This document shows positions 50,276-63,240 of a stretch of 64,000 bases of DNA, piece by piece. The stretch covers positions 108,553,139-108,617,138 of the forward strand of contig OV884011.1 in NCBI GenBank assembly GCA_930367205.1, written 5' to 3'. The first letter of the stretch is position 1; the number at the start of each line of letters is the position of its first letter. This stretch comes from Acanthosoma haemorrhoidale (lineage: Eukaryota > Arthropoda > Insecta > Hemiptera > Acanthosomatidae). Position numbers and translations under genes: made by a program. Under the pieces are notes generated by a model. The model was not told the origin of the DNA and ran no database searches. It saw only the letters and a program-made list of their open reading frames with translations.

Positions 50276-53200
50276 ATGTACTATGAATGATCTATTAAAG
50301 TTAAGACGGATTAAAATTTTGACGTTACGCCATTTGATTTAACAATCTAGCTAAGATAGACAGACATTTAATTTACTAGTTATCAGTATTAAATAACACA
50401 TTAGATTGACCATTAGATATTGATAAGCCTTGTGTAACGCAAAAATATTCTTAGCTATATCTGAAGAGTAATTTATGCTATGGAGATGTTAATAGACACA
50501 AGATTATAAAATAGTTCATGATGTTATTCATAAAGGCACATATTATAGATTTTGATCCAGACATTAGTATCATTGGTGTTCAACAGTGGTATCATTTTAA
50601 GAAGTATTACTGTCTCCAAGTTTCTATTATTCTGTACTGTTCCGAATTCTAAAGAAACAAGGACTCATGTCTGAAGGACTATACCCAAACTCTGCGCCAA
50701 AAAAGGCGAAGCTTCCATAAGCGTTTGATAGCAGCAAGTTCTTGAGATTGACGATGGAGTTCACAAAAATGCTCTACAATGGGTCTATAATTGTGTGTAT
50801 AATTTATGCTTTCAAAAACTTTATACTTGGATATTAACAACCGATTTTCCCAACATTTTTAAACGTCATAAGGCAGTAGCTGCCTAGACGACCCAATAGC
50901 GCTGGCGATGTGGATAAAGAAACAGTCATTATCGTGCTCTTGAATGGACTTTTAATATGCACAGCCTTGGCTAGGAGGAAGTTGACTTCTTATGAATCGT
51001 ATGGGGAGCTAATTTCTGTCGGCACAGCTTCCTCTGCTCTTGCTGTTCTTTCTCATTATAAAAGGATATAATGCGAGCGTGTCACATCCTTGGCAGGCTG
51101 AATGTCACGGAGCACAATAGGCCAGTACCCACGGAGAGTGGATGTTTATCAGTCATTATCTATTAGGGGGTTTTATAATCGTCTGTTTGTTGCCTATTGT
51201 CGACATACGCCGATTGCCCAGAAAAATCGTACCGGCGAAAGCACGAAAAATTGTAAATAATTAGATCAATAACAGATAGCTGAATAAATAAAAAAAACTG
51301 GCAGAAAATAATAAAATATAATAAACTTTCACTCAATTCCATTCCTTGGCAAGTCATCTCCTGAGGGGACAAGGCCAATCGAGGTTGGCACTAGTTAGTA
51401 AATGTTCTAACTATAGTACCTACTAAGCCTTTCCTCAATTCACCGTCATTGCTAAGTCAATCAAACTCAGGAGTTACTTAACATAAACCAATAAAAATTG
51501 TATTCCTTTATATTATTGCAATCTTTAATCAGTCATTAAGGAATGAAAATAATTTTGAAAAAAAATGTTACCCCAAGATATGTGCCGCCAGACGCCACCC
51601 CCCTCCTCTAGATACGCTACTGGTGCTAGCTAAACTTGTAGATTGTATTGTGATTTTCTTTGAGTTTCTTCATCAAAGTAGCCTGGACTCAATCAACCTC
51701 GACCAGACTCTCAAGACAAACAGGTCCACGATTTTCAGTGAGATGCACAATATACAAAAAATATGTGAACGATGTCGAGGTGATTTTTATTTTGTATGTC
51801 CCTCATTGTCAAAAAAAATAATAACGACAGACACTGCTAGAAATCATTTAAGACAAATAAATAAGACTAAAACATTATAAAAGGCTGCAGACTTATTTTG
51901 AGTTGGAGCACGTTTAATGGCCTCGTGTGTGCCTGTCACAAAAACACATAACACATTGTAATTGCAATTATAGATTATTTAGTACCTAATAAGATTTTTT
52001 TATTGTTCACGTTGGAATAAGTCCTTTAACATAGGTTGATACAAGGTCCATAATTAAAATTATGCATGCATGAAAGTACTTACGAAATTACGTGTCGTTT
52101 ATTTTAGAATGAAGTTAAAGAAGAAGAAATTAATTTTTAAAATTAAAAAAAAATAATACTAACAAACAAATTATTTTAACAAAAACCTATTAAACAATTG
52201 TAATAAATATACACATATAGAAATCGAACACTAGTTAGTTTATGCGTTTTGAAGAGAAATTGGCCAACCTTAATCAAAATTTGCTATCCTGAAGCGAATA
52301 CTCAAAATTATATGATTAGCGAATTTATAATTTCACAATCGTATGCCGGAAACCGGTATAGAAGGAAGTGAAGCTTCTGTTTTCATATAATCATCCTTAG
52401 CGTCCAAAATGACTTCTCTCTCAAAATGACACGGGCGGTACAAATAGTAAACAATTTACGTAAGCCGGTAAGAATTACGAGATAACATGGACAGACGTAC
52501 ATAATCGAGGGAAAGTATGAAATCTGAAAACGGCGCATCGTCTTCGGTTCTCCACAATCATCGTGTTCTGTAGGTAATGCAAAATATCCCACATCTCGAA
52601 TTTGGGCATTTCTGTCTCATCACATGGAGACACAAAACTCAAAATAAAAATTCTATCACAAGGTTCCTCATTTTAATTCGGTCAATGTAAACGGAATAAA
52701 ATTATATCATATCATAAAAAGCAGTACTAAATCCAGTTCTAAGAAATACTGGAATGAAGAACTCTGTCATGTTCGTGTCCACGAAATTGTCTTGAAAAGA
52801 AAATCCAAATATTAGTACGAGTTATGATATATGAGTTTAGTTTTTCCAGCTTATTTCTGAGTTTCGAATTCAACAAATCCGTTTTGAAAATCCCCCCCCC
52901 CCTCTCAGGAGAGCCCTGTTACTATTCAACCTAGTTTTTTTGTTAATAAAACTCCCGAAACGAAACGGTTAGCGCTGAAAAATTGACAATTTAATTATCA
53001 AAACTAAATCAAATAAATTCTAAATGTAATAATAGATAATTATAAAAGGATATAAAAATACCTGACAGTGACAATGGCTAGGTGACCAGAAGTAAGGAGC
53101 GTCGAAAATTGCTGATAGCGGCCACCTGTAGATGGATCAGCAGTTTCTAAACCAGGCGGCCTTCGTCAAGTTCGCAGAGTCTTGTTGCCAGGTAATAATA

Positions 53201-55813
53201 TGCCGTGAAACGGGTTGTTAGCGAGTTAGAATGGACCTTTTGATTGTTCTAACGGGTGAAGATTTAAAAAATAAAAAAGAATGTATTTTCAATTCTATAT
53301 TCAACTTCATGCGGTGCACTGGTTTTCATAAATGCTTTATGATCCGCTTGTTCTGTATTCAAGTCCTTAGATAAGACAGTGAATTTTATTAGGCTTCCGA
53401 TATGATACCCAGTATTTCTTGCGCTCAGTGGGGATAGACTTAATACACCGTTAAAAAAAACGAATAACTACATTTATAATGAATTTGTAAATACATCAGA
53501 AATCAAGTGCTTGGTTAGAAATAAGCATGGAAGTAACTATTGAATTAGGTACATATTTTTAATTAAAAACCCTATGATGGGTGACTGGTGGCTACAGCGA
53601 AAATGCTCTCATCATATACACCCATAAAATAACTAAACGTCTGCTGCTTAATTAAACATTTATATTGAATTTACTGTAGGGATTCCACAATCCAAGTGAG
53701 AAATAAATATATTTTGAGTAGCCAAAATAAACTTCATATGTGTCAATAAAACTCCTGATTACGATTGCCTTAAAAATTATTTTAATTCAATTTGTTAATA
53801 TTTTTATTACATTGTCAATAGTCTCATTTAACTTGAAAGCATTTATTTGAAAAAAAGGTTTTAGTTTTATATTTTATTTTTCGTAATATTTTTGTATATA
53901 GAACATTATACCCAATACAATGGCGTAGAAGGGACATCGTAACATGTATAACAATTTAGTAACAAGTTAAATTGTAAAAAAAAAAGGAAAAATACGATTT
54001 TTTTCTTGAAAAACTAAATTTTATTCTTTAATATCTAAATAATATTACAGATAATGTACAGTCTTCATCGCAAACTAATTATGAAGTATGACGAATTAGG
54101 GCTATGCCATCATATTATTAGAGAAAGGTTACTCAAGGGATACGGATTGATTTCAAAGGTACTTTTTAAGATAATTTTTATTACATATTCTACAAACATA
54201 ATATACTCCTATTAATAAAAAAGAAGATAACATGAAGTTAATTTTAGTAGTATATTATGCCTGTAAGCTAATTCCTATGTCCATGGTCAATCTGATTTTT
54301 CACTAAATTTAATTAGCTATAACGGTAATAACCAAATATTCTGGGTATAATGGTTTTTCAAAGAGTTATTACAAACATGATGGATTCTCAAAAGTGTTAT
54401 CTGTGCTGTGTCGAATAAAAAAGGCTTTTTGAGCAACTTTATCACGCAAGAAATCAACTCCAGATCGGTTCACAGCATACTGGGTAAAAATAAAATCTTT
54501 CACAGAATTTCGTTGTGTCGAACCATTCCTGGTTAGGGAAGCACGTCTTATATAAGTATACAAGAAGAAACTAATCAACAAAAGCATCAATTAATAAGGA
54601 AATTAACTTCTCGACTACGAGGTAAACATGTTATTTGCGAGCAGCAACGGCAGAATTATTAAAATATTTTTTCCCGCTAGTTTCAGTCAACTAGCACCGA
54701 TATAATCAGAAATAACGATTTATATTTCCAGTTCGCTCGGTTTGTGGAAATTATAATAAATAAAGAAACCTGTCAGGTGGCGAGTCGGACATCTATTTAT
54801 TTTAAATTAATTATCAAAGTCACTTGATCCAGGTAACAACATGGTTTCTCACAGCCCAATGGAACGTGGAATTATGACCTGACACTCCTACGGATCACGA
54901 TACTGGACCCTAATCCCTAATCTGGCTAATGATGCAGCATATGATACGACCTCTGACCACTTTCCAATTTCTATTTATCAAAAACACGTCCGCCTCCTTT
55001 CACTGCACCACACCGTGCCCTTTACAAACCCGTTTTTGTTTTAGACCTCTTTTATAGTCAGCGGAATAAACGTGATTTGCTAATAATCGTGCCGGCAGCT
55101 GCCTGCCTGCCTGTATCCATATTACCTATAATCGAGGATATCAACATCTGTTAGGAGAGAGTGCACAACAAGGATATAAATAACTCCTTTAGGTTATTCC
55201 AAGAAAGAAAAAAAAACTACTGAAACAGCACATAAAGCTTTAGATCTGGATTATATTCAACTATAATTATAAATTATAGTCAACGAAACATCATACACTT
55301 ACAAATTTAATTAGGTTGCGACTGATAATATCATTAACAACACCGCAAATACTATTTTAACCTGCTATTAATTTATTAGCAAAGAATTTCCAAATTTAAC
55401 ACGTTCTTCAGCAGTGAAATGTTCTTGAAATCATTCTCAAACAATTGTATTTATTCTAAATAGCCGACCATGCGAATATGTCTTATAATTTGGATGTGCC
55501 TATTATTAAAAATGAATAACGCATAGGATACAACTTGGACCGAAAGATCTGATGAGCACCTTCGGAACTATCTGAAAAAGGCAACCATATTTATCAAAGC
55601 GTTTGGACCTCAACAACAATATCAAGTATCTCAGTAATTTCATGCTACTGTCTTGTCCTTTATACTTTTGTAATACAAAAATCATAAGTTAATTAATTAT
55701 TTTTTCTTTATAGCTTATCTGATTTGATATTAAGGAAGGAGAAAATGTAATTTGGGCGATGAAATCATTGCTCTAGGAAAATCTATTTAAAAGTGAAGGA
55801 GGAAATACATGAA
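50276..55813. other. AT-rich stretch without a supported gene
   Basis: No repeat family seen elsewhere occurs here. GC-richer patches lie at 50880-51150, 53060-53250 and 54830-55110. A TATAAAAGG word at 51057 has no convincing initiator or gene after it. Open frames at 51623-51880 plus and 52383-52592 minus have no motif. The 53.1 kb exon-like segment is listed separately. Confidence 0.5.
53062..53173 (-). other. exon-like open stretch in a GC-richer island
   Basis: On the minus strand a frame opens after a TGA and reads R-R-P-P-G-L-E-T-A-D-P-S-T-G-G-R-Y and then L-L-T-S-G-H-L-A-I-V-T-V before CAG and a GTATTT word. Composition is protein-like. The donor is poor (no G at position 5), and possible acceptors upstream (GGTTTAG or CATCTACAG) are moderate. 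I do not recognise the peptide. It could be a coding exon, an untranslated exon or part of a transposon. Confidence 0.2.
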
Positions 55814-55995
55814 TTTTTTTTTCTTTTCAAAGCTCTCAAAATTTGAAAATAAGAATGGGGAAAAAATATAATAACGGGGAATTTATAGGAATGAAAGAGA
55901 TCCTTTTACTTGGAGGGGCCTATTTGAAGGTTGGGTGAAGGAATTGAGGAGTGTGGTAGACCTCGCCTGAGGTGTAGATATCTCTGTACTGTAGT
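55814..55995 (-). mobile_element. family B retroelement, diverged copy
   Basis: A T-run at 55814-55822, then AGCTCTCAAAATTTGAAAATA, GAATGGGGAAAAAATATAA and GAATTGAGGAGTGTGGTAGA follow the family B layout with many changes and several words of the 22.8 kb variant. Minus strand. No target-site duplication was found. Ends are approximate. Confidence 0.55.
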
Positions 55996-56235
55996 GAAAA
56001 TATCTTCATAAACAAGGATATTTGTTTATATGTAAATGGTTAATGTTATATTTATTAAAACCTTATAATATTATGCAGTATAAGCATTTGATAATATAAA
56101 ATTACATGCATACCAATACTTAGGAATTAGCAATAATAACTAAAAAACAAAACAACTATGGTAACAATGTATTCATCTTTTTCTTTTATATTGTAGAACT
56201 AATGAAACAACTAATTTTCTTCCAATCTTTCCCAG

Positions 56236-56300
56236 GGAGATCAAAAATGGATACCACAGCTACAGATAGGAGGAACTGACGAGATCATTGAGGTGTTCTG
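56236..56300 (+). CDS. candidate 65-nt coding exon
   Basis: A pyrimidine-rich tract (CTAATTTTCTTCCAATCTTT) and CCCAG precede this segment, and a consensus donor GTAAGTATTC follows. The phase-0 frame is open: G-D-Q-K-W-I-P-Q-L-Q-I-G-G-T-D-E-I-I-E-V-F with two bases left over. The peptide has the balanced composition of a real protein, unlike nearby chance frames. A length of 65 nt would shift phase, so the next exon should start in phase 2. I do not recognise the family. No partner exon was found on the plus strand. It would be transcribed opposite to the ratchet-like sites, so it would belong to a different gene, or one of the two signals is false. Confidence 0.45.
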
Positions 56301-57246
56301 GTAAGTATTCAAATAGATTTTTTCCAGCTAATGAACCGGCCTTTATCTGCATTATATATTTGTCAGAAAATAGCTATTAACTATGGAAAAATCCACAGTA
56401 GCCAATTTTCGCGGTCGCAAAATAGGTTGCTTTTTAGTGACTAGGACTGTTTAAAGGTGTTATGAGAAACTCGTACTTTAAAAAGTGAGCGGTCAAAAAA
56501 TAATTTTTGATTCTGAATTACAGATTTTTCATTTTGTTTCTTCGACTCCTGAATCTATCTTAAATTAAGGTATCTTTTACTCAATTTTGAATCAATTTGC
56601 TTTAAACTACTTAATTTAATAAATGTCTTTAAAATTAGCAACGGCAAACAATCCCGTTTACTTGTTTAATTAATCTTACCTTCTTTGTTTACTTTAGCTA
56701 TACTATTTTTTATATAATTTATAGTTTTGTATAATACTAATTATTACTCTAATGCCATTACATTAATACACTGCAAGCTTTTTAATATTTGAATGTGATG
56801 GTCTCATCCTCCAGGACAATTGTAGGAGTTAAAACTAATTCAAGCTAAGTTTTCCGGACAGACTGTTATCATCGATGAGGGAAGGGTGGTGATGTGGTAT
56901 TAAACATAGAGTATGTTAGGTGCTGCAAGGGATTGAAGAACTCTATGTGTCTCCAATAGATAAACTCACCCACCGCCCTTTGGTTGGTTGGGTTTAGTTG
57001 GCGTAAAACCCAAATGACCCTCCTACCAACAAAAGAATGGCGTTCTATAACCTCTCTCAACAGAGATACGCCGGGCTAGATTTATTAGTATCACGTTTGG
57101 AAATTGCTGGAGAGACTGTTAGTAGTGTTCTCAGTGAAGGTGACTGAATAGTGGAGCACCATACTGCAGAACTGAGGAACTGCAGGAGGGCACAATTTTA
57201 CATCACTTTGAGACGTAGCGATTAGGCTAATTCGAAAGTTTCAATT
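56301..57246. other. AT-rich stretch
   Basis: No gene is supported. A 63-codon minus-strand frame at 56869-57060 has no motif. A GGTGAGTTT word inside it has no acceptor upstream that makes a convincing exon. Confidence 0.45.
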
Positions 57247-57441
57247 TTTTTTTTTTTTTTTTTTCCTTTCTTAGCTCTCAAACTTATAAAATAGGATGTG
57301 GGAAAATTATTTTGGGCTAATGAGTGCCTTTCACTAAGGGGAGTCCCCCATTTGAAGGATGTATGTGAAGGATATAGGGTGTGGAATGCCTAAAGGAGGC
57401 GGGTGGAATCAGGAAGGTAGTGAGAGTCTACCGAGGGTGGT
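57247..57441 (-). mobile_element. family B poly(A) retroelement
   Basis: A T-run at 57245-57264 and then CTTAGCTCTCAAACTTATAA, GTGCCTTTCACTAAGGGGAG, GGATGTATGTGAAGGATATA and TAGTGAGAGTCTACC match the 16.1 kb copy closely. Minus strand, 5'-truncated by comparison. The word GTTTCAATT occurs at 57238-57246 and again at 57458-57466, a possible target-site duplication if the element ends about 16 bp further on. Confidence 0.7.
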
Positions 57442-60400
57442 GTTCAATTTTTCAATGGTTTCAATTCACGGTATTATTTGATGCAACAAGTAAAATGAAA
57501 TAAACGCGTAGAAAGAAACCTTGAACAAAGAATGAAATGTGATCGAGTTTTACCACTTGTGTCTTTTATCTAATCATTAAGCAAACACTAAAAGTCGCCT
57601 TTAAGAGAGTAATTAAAACTTAAAACAGTTGTTTTTCACCGGGAGATTTACATATTTATCTTGAATATCATAAATTATTGTAAGCTAGAAATATGATGTC
57701 TTACTACATTTTTATGACGTTTTTATTAATTTAAAATATTCATTCTAACACAAAACTCATAAAATAAAATTTTCAAATATGATTCGTTTTTTTTCATGAA
57801 TGAAGTTGTAATTATGAATCATGAAAGAGCTTTAACCTCATAAATACCATCATTAAAAGTGAATACTGTCACTATTAAAATGTTATGGTTTTTAATAGTA
57901 ATTATTTCTTTATAAACATAAAAAAAAATAAGAAAAATGTCCTTGGAAGAACGGTCTCTTTCCTTTGCCAATCGGTCCGTAGCAGTATCGAGGCCGGTCA
58001 AACCTTGGTGCCTCTTCCGTTCTCTGCTCACCGAACACTAGTTAAACTTTTGTAATATATATTTAAAAACTATATTTGTATCATATAAATATTATGTTGT
58101 ACAAATATGATGATTAATGCAACACTTTCAAATTTAAATTTGACAACAAAACATTGTAGGTCAGTTTAATACTTGTGACGACATAAAATAGGATTGCAGT
58201 TATATAGTTAGTTCAATTTTCGTTCAATATGTGTCACTGTTTGTTATAGCTATGGTGAAAAATAAATTGGTTTTAATAATAAATATAATTTACACACGTT
58301 TGAATATTCTACATATAATTCTACATAATAATGTTATGAAGACAAACAATATTTGGTCAATGCAGCAGCATTAAATGTACGCATAATAATTATGATATAA
58401 TGAAAAATGAGTTATGTGTACTAATTAACAGAAAAGAAAGCTACGAACAGACGTGGTACAGTGATTACTGTTTATAATTTACGGCCAGGATGTCAACAGG
58501 ATGGAAAGTTCAATAAATATCACTTTTTTATGTTCTTGCTTCCGGTAATTGTAGATCATTTTTTGGAACCATGTCATTAAAGCGTATTTGCATCTTTTAA
58601 TAGAGTCGTTTAATTCACACATTAAAGAGATTTGACGATACTCTTCCAAACTAGGGGGCACGTAGACATACAGAAATGTACAGTCAACGATCTGTTTAAG
58701 TTAAAAAAAAATCGTCATTAAATTTTCTAATGTGTTTAAATAAATGCAATTAGAGTTTGCTCTAAGAGAGCTGGTATTATTTCCAAACTTAAATTTGAGA
58801 AAATAATAATAATAAGACATTTTATACTAAAGGGTAATAAGAGAGAACCAGTCGACTATTGATGTAAAGTAGAATATATTCGATTATAACTACCACGATT
58901 GCTGTAAAAAAAATTATAATGACTGATAATTGGAGTAACTACAACCATGTCAACTACAACCTCTCTCTGACATATTCTTCACTTATATCATCTAATTGTA
59001 GTGGACTCATCGATGACACAGATAGCTGTCGAAGACACACTATTCCAGCTTCATTCTTAGGTGCATTCTTTTTCATGTTTATCGTTCCAACGTGACGTGA
59101 AAGTCCAACACACGTGAACGTGTGGGGAACCACGTGATGGGGACAGAAGAACTTCAGGGTCCAATTGGCATTGTTCGTGATTATTAATTGTTTCAATAAA
59201 TTTATTGCGTTCAACGCATTTCTAATAAAACTTAAGAATTTGTGTATTTCCTTACCTATGACAGGGAAGACAAGCTGTCCTATCGGACAGAAAAAATCAA
59301 TATCCACTTAAACGTTATGTTAACAATCTAATACTAAGCTGTGCATAGATTTAAATTTTACGCTATAGTTCAGATTTGAAAACCATTTAATATTTGTTTT
59401 AAATTAAAATGGTATCACGTTTGTTATAAGAACTTGGGTTAGTCTACTTTAAAGAAATGACAAACTATTATCTAGAGTGTTTGGTAAAAGGATTTTAAGT
59501 CATAAATGCAAAATCTTTAGGAGAAACTTTATTGGTTTTTGTTTAAAATTTAAATTTAACTCGATGCTTATAATTATAACCATTCAACAACTAATTATTA
59601 TTGCTGGCCAAATTCGTAAAATTTTCAATACTTGAAGAGAAACATGGCTTCTACTAAATTCTTTACTACCAATTTTTGATTTATACGCCTCTTACCAAAC
59701 ACTCCGGATTGATACTTCAGTATATTTCATTTCTTTATTTCTTAATTTTATCAGCTCAATCCAACGGCTAATATTTAAAACCTGACTCTAGGATATTGAA
59801 ATTGTTTGACCACAAATAAGTTTGTAGCAGCATACTACAACAGTTGGCAAAAATGTTTCATATGTGATCCGAACTCACTACCAGCTATAAAGTAAAATAA
59901 AAAAAAATACGCCAGAATGCTGAATTAAAAAAATTCCACCACATCACAGCCGGTTCCAGATAACAGAATTTTAAGCAGTGTCAAAATTCACTTTTCGTCG
60001 AGAGTTTTCAACCCATAACCATTACGTCATGATGATAGATTCGTGTACTTTTTAAACGATTACTACAACTCTCGTTAATAGCACAAACCCGTAACAAGGA
60101 AGTACCTCAATGTGAGAATAATTAATTGCCTATCTAACAGCCGAGCTCCCAGCCTAGGGAACAATAGCGCGGAACGAATAATAATTGCGAGTCGGTTGTT
60201 TAGGAATGGGCCCCGATCGAGGAAGGGATCAAAGGGAAAGCAGTACTCCACGCTCAAGAGGGACTTCAACTAGGCTTGCAGCTCTCTGGGGGCGGTTGTA
60301 AATTGAATGCTCCCCTGTCGCAGGCTAAGTGATTGCGGTTTTCCCAAACATTCTAGCTATCCTTCAAGAAATGGAGCCATTTCCCCCCCCCTTTTTACAG

Positions 60401-62871
60401 AAGACGTTTTCGTTAAATCGATTTGGGACAAAGCTGTACTTTTTAAAACACGTATAAAGTAAATAACAATATCCTTAGCGTAGGTGGTGAGTTTCTTAAA
60501 TAATTATTAAAATAAAAATTTTTTTGTTGACAAAAATGATGTAATTTATTTACTAATTATTGTCGCCCACGAAAAATCACTCATAAGAAAAAAAAGTCGG
60601 AAAGAAATAAGCTACTTATATTGATTTAAACAATATTAAAGATACGATTTACATTTGCTTCGAAAACAACGCTATCATTAATTTGTCCTTATCCACGTGG
60701 TCAAAGACACACATAGTTACACCAGAGGACATAAACACAAATAGACGAAATACGATTGCCAGGTACTTTGAGTGTAGAGGCTTCTTCGTTGGCAATCAAT
60801 AATAATAAAAAAAAAAAAAAGTACCAGAAGAAAACGGCTATAGCAATCTCGGACCATGTTGCGACATGAACTGACGAGAAGATGTGACGAGGCGATAGTC
60901 GAAATCTGAAAAATATGTTTATCTGGATCGTAACAACCGTTTATGAATATAAGATGACGAATCATGTGAACTCGACACTCCGTTGCATAGTAGGAAAAAT
61001 ACAGACCAAGATTTGTGGCGGTTATCCAATTTTTGAACGTTTGACTTATGACCCTGTTTATTCAGTCAGGAGGCACCACGTATCGTTGGGGGTCTCGAAC
61101 GTCACCGAAGCTTAAATGGCAAAAGAGATAAAAATGGATAAGATGTGGTGGAAAAAAACAGTTCTGGCAGCAGCCTAGAGATGAAAATACATTTTTTCAG
61201 GCTATGTACTGATAAAAAATAATTGATGTAGACAAGTTGAGATTCGATAAGCTGGGTTCTGTCCAATAACCTTATCTTCCGTCTTCTACAAGTGAGCTAG
61301 CTAGGTACGGGTGAGGACCTTGCCAATATGAAGTCTTATTAGCTAGACGGTCGCAATAACTGTGACTTTTATCTGGATCGTCCAGAACAGGGTAATAATT
61401 TCTTGTAGCACGGACAAGGGACGAAAGATCAAAGGGAGCTGGATATTAGAAAAACCGGTGAATTTTGCGAACTTTCCGGGAAAATATTCAATTTCAGATA
61501 TATAAATTTAGTGGTTAAATATTTCGATTATTTTCTCTTTAATTCATAAAACCGTCACTTATCCCATACTCAATAATAGAAGAATATTCAAAGATACGAT
61601 TTTTATTTACACACGCTTTTTTTTTTGTAATCAGTGTACTTACTTAAAACTTCGTTGTCACATGTTTATTTCCATAATTTTTAAAAACACATTTATAATT
61701 AGCCATATACCTACTTTCTGCTGTCCAGAAATTTAATTTTTGAGTATGATGGATAAACTAATGAACAACTGGGTGGATTTGTTAGCTATTATTTTACGCA
61801 ATGTTTGCTAATAATTTAATGTAAGTAAATAAAAGTGTTTTTGGCACAATAGCCTTTGAGAAAATAACCTTCAGCAAAGCTTCTTTATATTCCTCATGGC
61901 ACGCGGTTTCCACTGCTTATGGTAGATCATGCACACTAACGGCTACAGTTTTACTATTATTGTCTATACATATTTATGTTTCCTCTAATTAAGTAAATCA
62001 CTCCAGCATTAAGTGATGTTTTTGTATAATAATGGGTTAAATCTTTTTCAAGCATCTTATTTTGGAAAAAAAATATAGCAATCAACGCTTTGAAAAACTA
62101 CAAACTGATTTTGTTGATACATATATATTAAAAGAACGTAACTTACATTAACGAATGCTGATAACATCAATGGGCTGAGCAGCTTCATTGTATGACAACG
62201 TCGATGAATAAATCGGTTTTAAATAGGTATCTAGTAAACAATTGCCTTCTTTATGTAATTGATAGAAAAAGTTACTTTCTTTAATCATGGTCTTATCGAA
62301 TAAACACGCAATATGTAAAAAAAAATAGTACATCTATAATTTAAACCCGATATTGTCAACAAGACAATTATTAAATAGTTATAATTTACAAAAGTTTTCA
62401 ACAAATTAGAGCACATATTTTAATAGCCGGATTATTAATTATTATTTGAAAATTAAATAATAATAATTATATTCTATCACGATTATAAAAATATACAATA
62501 GAAAATGGTGACTGCTGATTAATTATTTTCTTTCACTTCAGTTTATTTAATAATAAATTAAATGCAGCAGGATATCACTAACAATAGCTTTCAAAAAATA
62601 GTTAACTTTTGCGCAAAATTATAATTAATATCATTCCAAAACGTATAGCTGACTTTCAGCATTAAATTGGAAACAATATTGCTGAAATAATTTTAAAATG
62701 TTCTGATGTTCTGTAAAGTTATTATTTTTTTTTTCCATGAATTATTACATTTCATCATTTTAACCCTTTTTAAGATTTCTAGAACTTCAAATCCTCTAAA
62801 AACTAGATTAGGCTAATTAAAATAGGCAGGAAATTAAAATTCTGAATAATTTGTTTTATGTTTAAAACATC
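57442..62871. other. AT-rich stretch without a supported gene
   Basis: No recognised repeat. The longest frame (58954-59307 minus, 117 codons) shows no motif or splice support; two CACGTG words at 59111 and 59131 lie within it. The 60.1-60.4 and 60.8-61.1 kb patches are GC-richer. A minus-strand acceptor-like TTTTTCAG at 60907-60914 opens a frame that soon runs into poly-Phe from a homopolymer. Confidence 0.5.
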
Positions 62872-63240
62872 AATTACCTGTTTCAATTCAACCTGAGCCG
62901 ATCTCTTCGCTAGGTTTTCCACACTTATTGGAGAGGGTAAGTAGGAAGAAGAAAGCGATAGAATGTAAATGTTATGATGGCAGCTGTGTCAAATTATCAA
63001 AAATTTTTGATTGGATCTGGTGACAGAGTATGTTGGCTGTGTAGAGAGGGTAGAGTAAGGAGCTGACACCACACCCTTGTGGAACTCCTGCCTCAAGATA
63101 GGCAGGTTTAGAAAATGTGCTTCCTAATGTAGCGTAGGAAATTAGAGTTAAAATTCATTTTCAATCAAAATATTAGTACTTGATAAACCGGAATTGAGTG
63201 TTATGAGAAAATAAACTTTCGCACCGGACCTTGTCCATTA
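62872..63240 (-). pseudogene. Jockey-like reverse transcriptase core, decayed
   Basis: On the minus strand three pieces in two or three frames follow the order of a Jockey-clade reverse transcriptase. First, near 63230, D-K-V-R-C-E-S-L fits the conserved DKVWH-G-L block after motif A. Second, the open stretch 63154-62972 (60 codons) reads S-K-P-A-Y-L-E-A-G-V-P-Q-G-C-G-V and then L-L-Y-P-L-Y-T-A-N-I: this is polymerase motif B (AGVPQGS-LSPLLYNLYTADIP). Third, after a frameshift, N-L-A-K-R-S-A-Q fits the region past motif C. The YADD catalytic motif is gone, so it is inactive. It is not joined to the 3' fragments elsewhere, and its ends are uncertain. Confidence 0.75.

Noticed and set aside
51050..51100. 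TATAAAAGG as a core promoter
   Set aside because: No initiator, no following exon and no reading frame; single TATA words are common in AT-rich DNA.
59107..59140. Two CACGTG E-boxes 20 bp apart
   Set aside because: Spacing differs from the known Clock/Cycle tandem arrangement and there is no promoter nearby.
58954..59307. 117-codon minus-strand frame, the longest non-repeat ORF
   Set aside because: No motif, no splice or promoter support, and a frame of this size is expected by chance in 64 kb on six frames.
60717..60965. 82-codon minus-strand frame after an acceptor-like TTTTTCAG
   Set aside because: It runs through poly-Phe from a homopolymer, and the possible donor GTACTT is poor.
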